NCBI GenBank assembly: GCA_012744295.1
Contig: JAAYIB010000076.1
Coordinates: forward strand, 1-19,405
Direction of reading: 5' to 3'
DNA length: 19,405 bases
From: Acholeplasmataceae bacterium
GTDB taxonomy: Bacteria; Bacillota; Negativicutes; Acidaminococcales; Acidaminococcaceae
The translations under genes were made by a program, and so were the position numbers. The notes below the pieces were generated by a model. The model had not been told where the DNA came from. It saw only the letters and a list, made by a program, of their open reading frames with translations, and ran no database searches. The first letter of the stretch is position 1, and every line of letters begins with the position of its first letter. This document shows positions 1 through 6,914 of this stretch, piece after piece.

Positions 1-1123
1 CAGGTCCAATCATTGCGAGCATCGCGCCGGCAGCTACTGCCGTGCCGATAACGCCTGCTACGTTCGGGCCCATGGCATGCATCAGCAGGAAGTTGGCAGG
101 GTTTGCCTTCTGCCCGACAATCTGGGATACGCGTGCCGCCATCGGAACCGCTGAAACGCCGGCAGAACCGATGAGGGGATTGATCTTGCCGCCTGTCATC
201 GTCTTCATGATTTGGCCGAAGATGACGCCGGCAGCCGTGCCGGCCGCAAACGCAACGAGGCCTAGGAAGATAATCAGTATCGTTTGGTAGTTCAGGAAGC
301 TCTCAGCCTTCATGGTCAAACCGGTACCGGTTGCCAGCATGATGGTAACCGTATTCATCAGGGCGTTTTGCGAAGTATCGGACAGACGATCCAGGCAGCC
401 GGCCTCTCTAAAGAGATTGCCCAGCATCAGCATGCCGATCAAGGCGCATACCGGAGGCAGGAGCAGGCTGATAACGATAGTCGTAACAACAGGGAAAACG
501 ATTTTTTCAAACTTCGTTACGGGGCGCAACTGCTCCATAACGATCTTGCGGTCCGCCTCGCTGGTGAACAATTTCATAATAGGCGGTTGGATCAGAGGAA
601 CGAGAGACATGTAGGAATAGGCTGCAACGGCAATGGCGCCAAGAAGGTTCGGAGCCATTTTGGCTGCAAGGTAAATTGCGGTCGGGCCGTCAGCGCCGCC
701 AATGATACCGATAGCGGCAGCTTCCTGCACGGTAAAGCCGAGGAACATAGCACCTAAAAGGGAAATGAATACGCCCGCCTGGGCAGCGGCACCTAAAAGC
801 AGCGTCTTGGGGTTGGCAATCAACGGGCCGAAGTCCGTCATCGCGCCAACGCCGAGGAAAATCAGCGGAGGAAATACTTCGTGGTGAATACCGTAGAGTA
901 TGACCTGCATTACGCCGGGGTCTGTTTCGAAACCGGTCTTAGGTACATTCGCCAGAAGGCAGCCGAAGGCAATCGGGGAAAGCAGCAGCGGCTCGAAGCC
1001 TTTACCAAGAGCGAGGTATAAAAGCACTATACCTACAAGCATCATGATAGCATTGCCCATTGTAAACGCGGCAAAACCGCTATCATTCCAAATTGCCATT
1101 ATGGCAGTAATAAATGCGTCCAA
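1..1123 (-). CDS. Sodium-translocating decarboxylase beta subunit (OadB/GcdB/MmdB family), 3' end cut
   Basis: This is the integral membrane subunit of a biotin-dependent decarboxylase that uses decarboxylation of a carboxybiotin to export Na+. The minus-strand frame is open from 1123 to the window edge (374 codons). It shows the family hallmarks: an N-terminal GFAAFTMGNAIMM segment, HHEVFPPLIFLGVGAMTDFGPL (in two adjoining pieces, residues about 80-101), and GGADGPTAIY at about 142-151, the conserved Asp region implicated in Na+ transport in the Klebsiella OadB. The family is about 370-375 residues and the last visible residues are the usual GPNVAGVIGTAVAAGAMLA ending, so only a few codons are missing. 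I chose the TTG at 1123-1121 because AGAGGTGAG lies 6 nt upstream; the first ATG is eight codons further in. The substrate (methylmalonyl-, glutaconyl-CoA or oxaloacetate) cannot be told from this subunit alone. Confidence 0.93.
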   Translation of the reverse strand, partial: MDAFITAIMAIWNDSGFAAFTMGNAIMMLVGIVLLYLALGKGFEPLLLSPIAFGCLLANVPKTGFETDPGVMQVILYGIHHEVFPPLIFLGVGAMTDFGPLIANPKTLLLGAAAQAGVFISLLGAMFLGFTVQEAAAIGIIGGADGPTAIYLAAKMAPNLLGAIAVAAYSYMSLVPLIQPPIMKLFTSEADRKIVMEQLRPVTKFEKIVFPVVTTIVISLLLPPVCALIGMLMLGNLFREAGCLDRLSDTSQNALMNTVTIMLATGTGLTMKAESFLNYQTILIIFLGLVAFAAGTAAGVIFGQIMKTMTGGKINPLIGSAGVSAVPMAARVSQIVGQKANPANFLLMHAMGPNVAGVIGTAVAAGAMLAMIGP

Positions 1124-1168
1124 ATTTCTCACCTCTAAATTTTTTTATGAAACATGTAACAGAATGCT

Positions 1169-1297
1169 TTAGCCTTGTTTCGTCGGGTCAACCTTGCGAA
1201 TGACCGTCATCAGTATCCCCAGGAAATACAGCACGGCAAAAACAATCGTCATGTTAATGATTGCTATCAGCCAGGGATTGGTTGTTACTGAACTCAT
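1169..1297 (-). CDS. 42-residue OadG-like small subunit of the sodium-pump decarboxylase
   Basis: A 42-codon reading frame with a strong ribosome site (AAGGAGG, about 8 nt before the ATG at 1297). The protein has a short polar start (MSSVTTNPW), one membrane helix over about residues 9-34, then a charged tail (RKVDPTKQG). This is the plan of the gamma/delta (OadG) subunit reduced to its membrane anchor. It matches the small OadG-related transporter subunits known next to beta subunits in anaerobic Firmicutes. It sits 45 nt upstream of the beta subunit on the same strand. In the oxaloacetate decarboxylase the gamma subunit helps assemble the alpha and beta subunits; a role as assembly anchor here is inferred. 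The short length, good RBS and position argue that it is real. Confidence 0.8.
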   Translation of the reverse strand: MSSVTTNPWLIAIINMTIVFAVLYFLGILMTVIRKVDPTKQG

Positions 1298-1330
1298 TCT
1301 GTCGCCTCCTTAAAGCGCTGTGAACATAAG

Positions 1331-1370
1331 AAAAATGAAAAGGCCGCAGCCGGTGGGCTCCGACCTTTTT
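1331..1370 (-). terminator. Imperfect intrinsic terminator between transporter and decarboxylase genes
   Basis: Arms 1340-1351 and 1356-1367 pair over 12 positions with one mismatch and one G-U pair, loop of 4, and T-rich sequence follows on the minus strand. It directly follows the transporter stop codon. Because only about 35 nt separate it from the next RBS and I see no promoter there, it may be leaky rather than absolute. Confidence 0.6.
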
Positions 1371-1375
1371 CCTAA

Positions 1376-2653
1376 TTATTTACCGGGGAAGAACGGCCAA
1401 ACCATCGGAATGACAATTATGGATACGATAAAGCAGACAACAACCAGGCCGGTACCGGCTTTGACGTAATCATTGAAGCGATAGCCGCCGGGGCCAAGCA
1501 CCAAAGTGTTCGGAGGAGTTCCGACAGGAGTCGCGAATGCGCAGGATGCGGCAACCGCGATCGCCATCAGTACTGCATGCGGGGAAGCGCCCAGTTGTTT
1601 CGCGATTGCGATGCCGATCGGGCAAAGCAATGCGGCCGAGGCCGTATTGGACATGAATTGCGTCAGCGTACAGGAAAGCAGGAACAGAATTGCCGTAACC
1701 ACGAGGGGAGAAGGACTGCCGCCCATCATGCCGACTGTCCAGGAAGCAACCAATTTGCCTGCGCCCGTTTTATCCATCGCGGTAGAAACAGGCAGCATGC
1801 CTGCAAACAGGAAGATGGTAACCCAGTCAATGGACTGGTAAGCTTGTTTTTCAGTCAGACAGCCGGTCAGTACGCAGACGAGTGCGCCGATAACGGCGGC
1901 CATCTCAAGCGTGATCCATTTGAAATCCAGTGCCATGACAACGATAACGACAGCAAGAATTGCGCCTGAGATCATTTGTTTGGTCTTGTTTTCAGAAGGA
2001 CCGGCCTCGATTTCCTGCTCGATTTCCTGATCGGCATCGAGAGCTTTCTTCGGCAAAGTGTGCTTGCCGATGAACATCATGTAAAGAATACCTGCAAAGG
2101 AAAGAGGAATGCCTATCCAGGCAAATTCAAAGAAGGAGAAAGGTTTGAAACCTGCTGCACTGAGGGCGCCAGCCGCGATAATGTTAGGCGGCGTGCCGAC
2201 CAAAGTGATGATGCCGCCCAAACCGGCTGCGAAGGCCAAAGGCATCAACTGTCTGGAAGCAGGGATCTTGGCCGCTGCGCAGATACCGAGAACAACCGGC
2301 ATCAGGCAAGCCGTGGTACCGGTATTGGAAAGAACTGCGGAAAGCGCGCAGCCTATAAGCATAATACCGAACATCAGGCTGTTTTCGCCCGTGCCGGAAA
2401 GCTTTACGACCGTAGAACCGATTTTTTGTGCCAGACCTGTGTGGAACATGGCGGCACCGACTATGAACATACCGGCAAAAAGAACAACCGTGGAGTTGGA
2501 CAAGCCGCTGAACACTGTCTTGACTGGAATGAAGCCGAGCAGACCGCAGGCAATGGCTCCGCCCATTGCGGTAACTGCCAAAGGTATAAGTTCCGTAACA
2601 AAGAATAAAGCAACTACAGCCAACAATAATAGACACTTTACATCTGCACCCAC
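1376..2653 (-). CDS. Divalent anion/Na+ symporter (DASS, SLC13 family permease)
   Basis: A 425-residue polytopic membrane protein built as two similar halves, as expected of Na+-coupled di- or tricarboxylate carriers. Each half carries the family's SNT motif (residues 109-111, SNTGTTA; residues 335-337, SNTASAA) followed by a GTPPN motif (153-157 and 378-382). These line the substrate and sodium sites in this family. A charged cytoplasmic loop at about 203-226 (DADQEIEQEIEAG) divides the halves. GTG at 2653 is the start: AGGAGG lies 7 nt upstream. Its neighbours downstream on the same strand are decarboxylase subunits, so the likely job is uptake of a dicarboxylate (succinate or a relative) that is later decarboxylated by the Na+ pump. 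Substrate choice is inference. The divergent signalling operon starting at 3160 is the obvious candidate controller. Confidence 0.92.
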   Translation of the reverse strand: MGADVKCLLLLAVVALFFVTELIPLAVTAMGGAIACGLLGFIPVKTVFSGLSNSTVVLFAGMFIVGAAMFHTGLAQKIGSTVVKLSGTGENSLMFGIMLIGCALSAVLSNTGTTACLMPVVLGICAAAKIPASRQLMPLAFAAGLGGIITLVGTPPNIIAAGALSAAGFKPFSFFEFAWIGIPLSFAGILYMMFIGKHTLPKKALDADQEIEQEIEAGPSENKTKQMISGAILAVVIVVMALDFKWITLEMAAVIGALVCVLTGCLTEKQAYQSIDWVTIFLFAGMLPVSTAMDKTGAGKLVASWTVGMMGGSPSPLVVTAILFLLSCTLTQFMSNTASAALLCPIGIAIAKQLGASPHAVLMAIAVAASCAFATPVGTPPNTLVLGPGGYRFNDYVKAGTGLVVVCFIVSIIVIPMVWPFFPGK

Positions 2654-2704
2654 TATAAAGCCTCCTTTTCATAAAAACAAAATAGTTAGTATTACTACGA
2701 GTCT

Positions 2705-2782
2705 TACCGTGCAGCAGCTTTCATAGCCGGAATACCCGGTTGGAAGAACCGCTTACGGCGGCCTTACAATATGTGCACCACC
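2705..2782 (-). other. Possible structured leader of the DASS transporter mRNA
   Basis: Read on the minus strand, GTGCA (2778-2774) can pair with TGCAC (2713-2709) to close a region holding three short hairpins: CCGC/GCGG, CGGTT/AACCG (partly overlapping alternatives) and CCGG/CCGG. It lies upstream of the RBS inside the predicted 5' leader of about 170 nt. I do not recognise a known riboswitch class. The stems are only 4-5 bp, so this may be chance. Confidence 0.25.
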
Positions 2783-2828
2783 CCCTTTACCCACGTATCA
2801 AGGATACACTTTTTGCATCAATAGAAGC

Positions 2829-2834
2829 ATTGTA
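2829..2834 (-). promoter_or_regulatory. Candidate -10 box for the DASS transporter
   Basis: TACAAT on the minus strand with no recognisable -35 box at 16-18 bp. This would fit a promoter that needs an activator. It predicts a start near 2822 and a leader of about 170 nt. A palindromic site (2873-2882) lies about 55 bp upstream of that start. Confidence 0.35.
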
Positions 2835-2861
2835 CCAAAGACATATTATTTTCGTAGTTTT

Positions 2862-2887
2862 ATTACGCCTGTGCCTTAAGGCTTAAT
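2862..2887. repeat. Inverted repeat, candidate operator A
   Basis: Perfect 10-bp palindrome GCCTTAAGGC at 2873-2882 inside a looser inverted repeat, ATTACGCCT (2862-2870) and AGGCTTAAT (2879-2887). It is followed by TTAATAC, a heptamer that recurs at the other two candidate sites in this control region. Confidence 0.4.
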
Positions 2888-2958
2888 ACCAAAAGGCGTT
2901 TATAGCTTTTTGCTACCACAGCACTACATATTACAGGTTTTATTAGGCATACTGCATC

Positions 2959-2976
2959 TTTAGTATTAATACTAAA
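2959..2976. repeat. 18-bp perfect palindrome, candidate operator B
   Basis: TTTAGTATTAATACTAAA is a perfect palindrome. It lies in the divergent region between the transporter and the PocR/LuxR-type regulator, about 90 bp upstream of the regulator's predicted start. The size and symmetry fit a dimeric helix-turn-helix protein such as the LuxR-type regulator encoded next door. Confidence 0.55.
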
Positions 2977-2990
2977 GGCTTACTACTATG

Positions 2991-3011
2991 GTTGTAGGAT
3001 TTTAATACAAC
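2991..3011. repeat. Inverted repeat, candidate operator C
   Basis: GTTGTA (2991-2996) and TACAAC (3006-3011) form an inverted repeat with a 9-bp spacer that again contains TTAATAC (3002-3008). It ends 10 bp before the predicted -35 box of the regulator promoter, a usual position for activator or autoregulatory binding. Confidence 0.4.
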
Positions 3012-3021
3012 CGTTATCTTA

Positions 3022-3050
3022 TTGCCCTCACAATAGGAAAGCTATATACT
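3022..3050 (+). promoter_or_regulatory. Promoter of the PocR/kinase/response-regulator operon
   Basis: TTGCCC (3022-3027), 17-bp spacer, TATACT (3045-3050): a reasonable sigma-A type promoter. The start would be near 3057, giving a leader of about 100 nt before the ATG at 3160. A second, weaker choice is TTGACG / TTTGAT with a 17-bp spacer, just upstream of the RBS. Confidence 0.5.
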
Positions 3051-3159
3051 TAACATGTAACGGTGCGGATGCTTACCCGGCACCAGGCAGGCAGGGCGGT
3101 CCCGGACTCTCTTGACGGCTTGTCCGCAATTGCCTTTGATACGGCAGCGAGGTGAAATT

Positions 3160-3900
3160 ATGGGCAGGATTTTTACAACACAGGAATGGCTGAGGTTTTT
3201 CGGCAAAGAAAAGCTGCAAACCTTTCAGGATGTCTTTTCGCAAAGACACAATGTCGGCATGGCATTTTTTGACACCGAGGGCAAGCCCCTGACCGTTTTT
3301 TCCAAGTATCCGCTTTTTTGCACGGCCATCCAGAAGGATAATTGCGAACGCTGCGTGGAAGAGGGCAGAAACCATTTGTCAGGACTTACGGACAAAGACA
3401 AGGTAAAGCTTTTCGCCTGTCCGTTCGGCCTGGTCGGCTTCATCTGCCCCGTGCTTTTTGACGGTCAGATTATAGCCTATGCCTACGTCAGCGGTGCTAC
3501 CTACGAGAGCAGCAAGCTGCCTCCCGAGACGCGCGAACGTTTCCATCTGCCCGTCATCACGCGTAAAGATCTGAAGGAACTCGGTGAGCTTCTGGCTGAA
3601 ACGCTCAGCCTGCTGAACGTTAATCTATCGGTATTTGAAAAAACCAAGCTTAAGGAAAGAAAAGACAGCCGTGATTTTGACATGGACCGCGACTCGCGTC
3701 TCAGCCTGCGTGAAAAAGATATTGTCGAACTTGTCTGCAAGGGCTTCAGCAACAGGCAGATCGCCGACGAGCTCTTTATCAGCGAACGTACCGTCAAGAC
3801 GCATGTCAGCAACATTCTGGCAAAGCTGAACCTGCACGACAGGATGCAGCTTTTGGTAAAATACTACGGCGGAAGCGGCGGAAACAAAGATGAGTATTAA
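3160..3900 (+). CDS. PocR-domain LuxR-type transcriptional regulator
   Basis: A 246-residue cytoplasmic regulator. Residues about 5-155 look like the PocR ligand-binding domain, a PAS-like fold known from the propanediol regulator PocR and linked to sensing small organic compounds. It has the typical cysteines (C54, C62, C65, C87, C96 in FCTAIQKDNCERC and ACPFGLVGFICPV). Residues about 181-236 are a LuxR/GerE helix-turn-helix (LSLREKDIVELVCKGFSNRQ onward, with ISERTVKTHVSNILAKL). ATG at 3160 is preferred over an upstream frame opening at 3112 because AGGTGA sits just before it. The gene overlaps the following kinase by 11 bp, so translation is probably coupled. Target genes are likely the divergent transporter/decarboxylase cluster; the ligand is unknown. 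Confidence 0.9.
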   Translation: MGRIFTTQEWLRFFGKEKLQTFQDVFSQRHNVGMAFFDTEGKPLTVFSKYPLFCTAIQKDNCERCVEEGRNHLSGLTDKDKVKLFACPFGLVGFICPVLFDGQIIAYAYVSGATYESSKLPPETRERFHLPVITRKDLKELGELLAETLSLLNVNLSVFEKTKLKERKDSRDFDMDRDSRLSLREKDIVELVCKGFSNRQIADELFISERTVKTHVSNILAKLNLHDRMQLLVKYYGGSGGNKDEY

Positions 3901-5911
3901 AAACAAACTTGCCTTGTTCATTGCCGCCCTGATTATTCTGCCCATGTCACTTTTGATGCTTGTTTCCAACATCGTGCTTAACGGCCAGCTGAAGGCTGAA
4001 GAACAGAAGTACTTGAATTCGACCCTGGAAATAGTCAGCAGCGATATGGCGGAACGCAGGAGCGACATCCGCAAGGTCTGCGGCTTCTTCGTTGAGGACG
4101 ATTCCATCAGGGATGCGCTCTCATCCAGCGATTCTTTCCGCTTAACCAACGATTTGCAGCGACTCCAGAGCTACTATTACAAGAACATTGATTATGCATT
4201 AGTTGTTACTGCCGAAAACAAAACCCTGGCGAATGTTTCGCCGAACATCAAGTACAACGGCCAGGGCAAAATCGGAGAGCTTGTGAAGAAAGCCTTGAGC
4301 AGGCAGGCAGCCATACAGACCACTGACGTTGTCGCGCTGGAAGAACTTTTTGCTGAAAACAGCAAGGAGTACAACGACTTTTCTGTCAAGTTGGACGAAG
4401 GCATTACAGGGCAGGACATATATCTCAGGAAAGCTTTGATCGAGCTCACGATTGTGCCGATCATGGCTTCCGGAAACAATGACTCCGTAAGCGGGGCGCT
4501 GATTGTGGCGGATATAGCGAACAGCGACTATTATTTCCCCGACTACATCAGTTCAAGAGCAACGGAAGGCTTCCTCGTGCTTTCGGTTGAAGGCGTGCGC
4601 GTTGCCACCAAGGCAACGGAAGGCGAAGAGATCAAAGAGCTCGTCGGCACCAGGGCCACCAAAGGCTCTCCATCGGATTTTACCAAGGGACAATTTTTCG
4701 GCACAACCCAGATCAAGGGCGCCAGTTACATCTTTTTAGACCGGGAGATCAAGAACATCGATGGCAGCGTAGTCGGCTACCTCAGCGTCGGCATTGAGGA
4801 AAACCGCTTCGCCTCGATGGTAACGGATAACAGATGGATAACTCTCGCAATCATCTTTATTTGCCTTATCGTCATGCTGCTGCTGGGACAGGTTCTCGCC
4901 CACAACATCAGCGCGCCAATCATCTCCGTAACAAAGCTGGTCAAAAATTACGGCAGAAAGCATTTGGGCACCTCGCCCGCCGAGACGAGCTCTACTGAGG
5001 ACGAAAGCGTCATCCTGCTGGAATCTTTCAGGGAATTCATGTACAACCTGAACAAGGCCGAAGAAGAAAGAGCGGCCTATTTGATGAGCCTGAAACAAGA
5101 ACACAACAAACAGAAAGAGCTTTCCGAAACACTGAAGGAAACAAACGACAACCTCGAATTGATTGTTACGGAAAGAACCCAGCATCTGCAGACGGTAGTC
5201 GCCGAGCTCAAAAAGCTTGATGTCACGAAGTCACAGTTCCTGGCCAATCTCAGCCATGAGCTCAGAACACCTCTCAGCGTCATCATCAATGCGTCAGACG
5301 TGCTGGGCGGCAATTATTTCGGCAAACTGACAGAGAAGCAGAACAAGTACGTCCACAGCATCTCCGACTGCGCCAATCATCTTCTGCAGCTGATTAACGA
5401 CCTGCTCGACCTGTCCAAGATGGCGTCCGGCAAGATGACTTTGAAAAAACAGGAGTTTTCCATTGCCGTTTTGGTGTCTGACGTCGTCAAAAACGTGCAG
5501 AACCTGATCAAGAACAAGAAACTGACGATTTCGACGCGTATCGAACCTGCCGATTTCACGGTTTATGCCGATCCGCAAAGAATCACCCAGATTTTTTACA
5601 ACCTGCTGTCAAACGCCATTAAGTTTACGGACTCAGGCGGTAAGATTGAAATACGCATTTTCAAGCGGGCAGACAAACTGGAGGTAATCATTCGCGATAC
5701 AGGCATCGGCATTGCTCCCGGGGACCTCCATCATGTCTTCAGCGAATTCGAACAGGTGGAAAGCAATTATGACAAGCGTTACGGGGGAACGGGGCTCGGC
5801 CTGCCGATTGTAAAAAAACTGGTCGAGATGCATGACGGGCAAGTTTTTCTCAGAAGCAAACAAGGAGAGGGTACGGAAATCATCTTTACCATTCCGCTTG
5901 CCAAAAGCTAA
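3890..5911 (+). CDS. Membrane sensor histidine kinase with periplasmic Cache-like domain
   Basis: 673 residues. Order: membrane helix about 8-30; extracytoplasmic domain about 31-311 that looks like a double Cache sensor (long alpha/beta region with FLVLSVEGVRVATKA and SYIFLDREIKNIDGSVVGYL); second membrane helix about 313-333; a short HAMP-like stretch; coiled coil about 385-440; HisKA with phospho-His H456 in SHELRTPLSVI; and HATPase_c with N box NLLSNAIKF (571-579), G1 DTGIGIAP (from 603) and G2 GGTGLGLPIVKKLV (about 632-645). All kinase motifs are intact. No receiver domain is fused. Cache domains commonly bind small carboxylates or amino acids, which suits the neighbouring dicarboxylate transporter. 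The ATG overlaps the end of the regulator gene and its RBS is weak, again pointing to coupled translation. Confidence 0.94.
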   Translation: MSIKNKLALFIAALIILPMSLLMLVSNIVLNGQLKAEEQKYLNSTLEIVSSDMAERRSDIRKVCGFFVEDDSIRDALSSSDSFRLTNDLQRLQSYYYKNIDYALVVTAENKTLANVSPNIKYNGQGKIGELVKKALSRQAAIQTTDVVALEELFAENSKEYNDFSVKLDEGITGQDIYLRKALIELTIVPIMASGNNDSVSGALIVADIANSDYYFPDYISSRATEGFLVLSVEGVRVATKATEGEEIKELVGTRATKGSPSDFTKGQFFGTTQIKGASYIFLDREIKNIDGSVVGYLSVGIEENRFASMVTDNRWITLAIIFICLIVMLLLGQVLAHNISAPIISVTKLVKNYGRKHLGTSPAETSSTEDESVILLESFREFMYNLNKAEEERAAYLMSLKQEHNKQKELSETLKETNDNLELIVTERTQHLQTVVAELKKLDVTKSQFLANLSHELRTPLSVIINASDVLGGNYFGKLTEKQNKYVHSISDCANHLLQLINDLLDLSKMASGKMTLKKQEFSIAVLVSDVVKNVQNLIKNKKLTISTRIEPADFTVYADPQRITQIFYNLLSNAIKFTDSGGKIEIRIFKRADKLEVIIRDTGIGIAPGDLHHVFSEFEQVESNYDKRYGGTGLGLPIVKKLVEMHDGQVFLRSKQGEGTEIIFTIPLAKS

Positions 5912-5948
5912 GGCATTGTTTCCGACAATAATGAAACGAGGTTGAAAA

Positions 5949-6866
5949 ATGGGTAAGATTTTAGTTGTTGACGACAACGAGCAGATTCGCGAGCTCGTCA
6001 AGGACGTGGTTGAAAGCTGGGGGCATACCGTGATTGCAGCTTCCGAAGGAAGAGGCTGCCTCGATGCCGTAAGGCATGAATGTCCCGATATAATCCTGCT
6101 CGACGTCATGCTGCCAGGCCTCAGCGGATACGAAGTCTGCAAGGAATTAAAGGGCAGCCGCCTGACCAGGAATATATCCGTTATCATGATGACGGCCCTC
6201 AGCGATATCGAAGACCGCATACACGGCTTCAAGGTTGGCGCCGACAATTTTCTCGTCAAACCGATTAATTACGAGGAGCTGCAGGCCATCATCAACAAGC
6301 TTCTGAGGGAAAAAGTCAGCGGAGACACGATGGAGCCGCGCGCAGGCGTTGTCAAGGCTCTGTACAAGACAATGGCAGCCATCGGCAACGAACGTTATCT
6401 CGACCTGATTACGACAGAATGCCTTTATGCCTTAAAGCTTGCGGACAATTTGAGTTTAAGCGAAGAAGCGACGGAAAGGCTCGAGGCAGCCATTATGCTC
6501 CAATATTTCGGTGCAATCGCAGTCACGGACGAAACCGAAGGCAAGGAGGCAACCCTGTCCCTACTGCAAGACCTTAAGCTCGGCAAATGGCTGCAGCCGG
6601 TCCTGACTTACACAGTCAAAGCGGCTAAAGGCGAAGACTGCACAGCGGAAAAAGAAGTTATAGCCCTTGCCGGCATGGGCGTAGAAGCCGATATCCTGCT
6701 AATTGTCAACAGATTCGCGCTTATACTTGCCGAAAGGCAGAATAACGTCAACGTGGCCCTCTCGCTGCTGAAGCGGGAAGGCACATTGAAAAACTATAAT
6801 TTGGAAATTCTAAAGCGGCTTGAGCAGATTATAAATGATGAAAAGATACTTTCACAGATAAAATAA
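5949..6866 (+). CDS. Response regulator: receiver plus degenerate HD-GYP-like output domain
   Basis: 305 residues. The N-terminal receiver domain (1-120) is complete: acidic pocket D8 D9, phospho-acceptor D52 (IILLDVMLPG), T82 and K104 (FLVKP). The rest (about 130-305) is all helix and has no DNA-binding motif. Its first part aligns by eye with the start of an HD-GYP domain: the stretch LSLSEEATERLEAAIMLQYF corresponds to the usual LSEEE..LLxxAAxLHDIGK, but the metal-binding His-Asp pair is replaced by Gln-Tyr (185-186). The upstream metal His is also missing. Phosphodiesterase activity is therefore unlikely; a binding or scaffold role is inferred. ATG at 5949 follows ACGAGG; the gap to the kinase is 37 nt, so this is very likely its partner. 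Confidence 0.92.
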   Translation: MGKILVVDDNEQIRELVKDVVESWGHTVIAASEGRGCLDAVRHECPDIILLDVMLPGLSGYEVCKELKGSRLTRNISVIMMTALSDIEDRIHGFKVGADNFLVKPINYEELQAIINKLLREKVSGDTMEPRAGVVKALYKTMAAIGNERYLDLITTECLYALKLADNLSLSEEATERLEAAIMLQYFGAIAVTDETEGKEATLSLLQDLKLGKWLQPVLTYTVKAAKGEDCTAEKEVIALAGMGVEADILLIVNRFALILAERQNNVNVALSLLKREGTLKNYNLEILKRLEQIINDEKILSQIK

Positions 6867-6906
6867 AAAACGCTTCCGGAAAACAACTCCGGAAGCGTTT
6901 TGCTTA
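6867..6906. terminator. Strong bidirectional intrinsic terminator
   Basis: Perfect 14-bp stem, 6867-6880 with 6888-6901 (core CGCTTCCGGA / TCCGGAAGCG), 7-nt loop, runs of A on one side and T on the other. It ends the signalling operon on the plus strand and the convergent flavoprotein gene on the minus strand. Confidence 0.93.
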
Positions 6907-6914
6907 TAATCTTT

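Noticed and set aside
1976..2726. Long plus-strand frames opposite the DASS transporter
   Set aside because: Composition is unlike a protein (rich in Arg, His, Asn or Pro), no RBS, and the minus strand carries the clear transporter motifs.
2780..2890. Possible sigma-54 promoter for the transporter
   Set aside because: TTGGTAC followed by GC was noticed on the minus strand, but the GG-to-GC distance is too short for a -24/-12 promoter.
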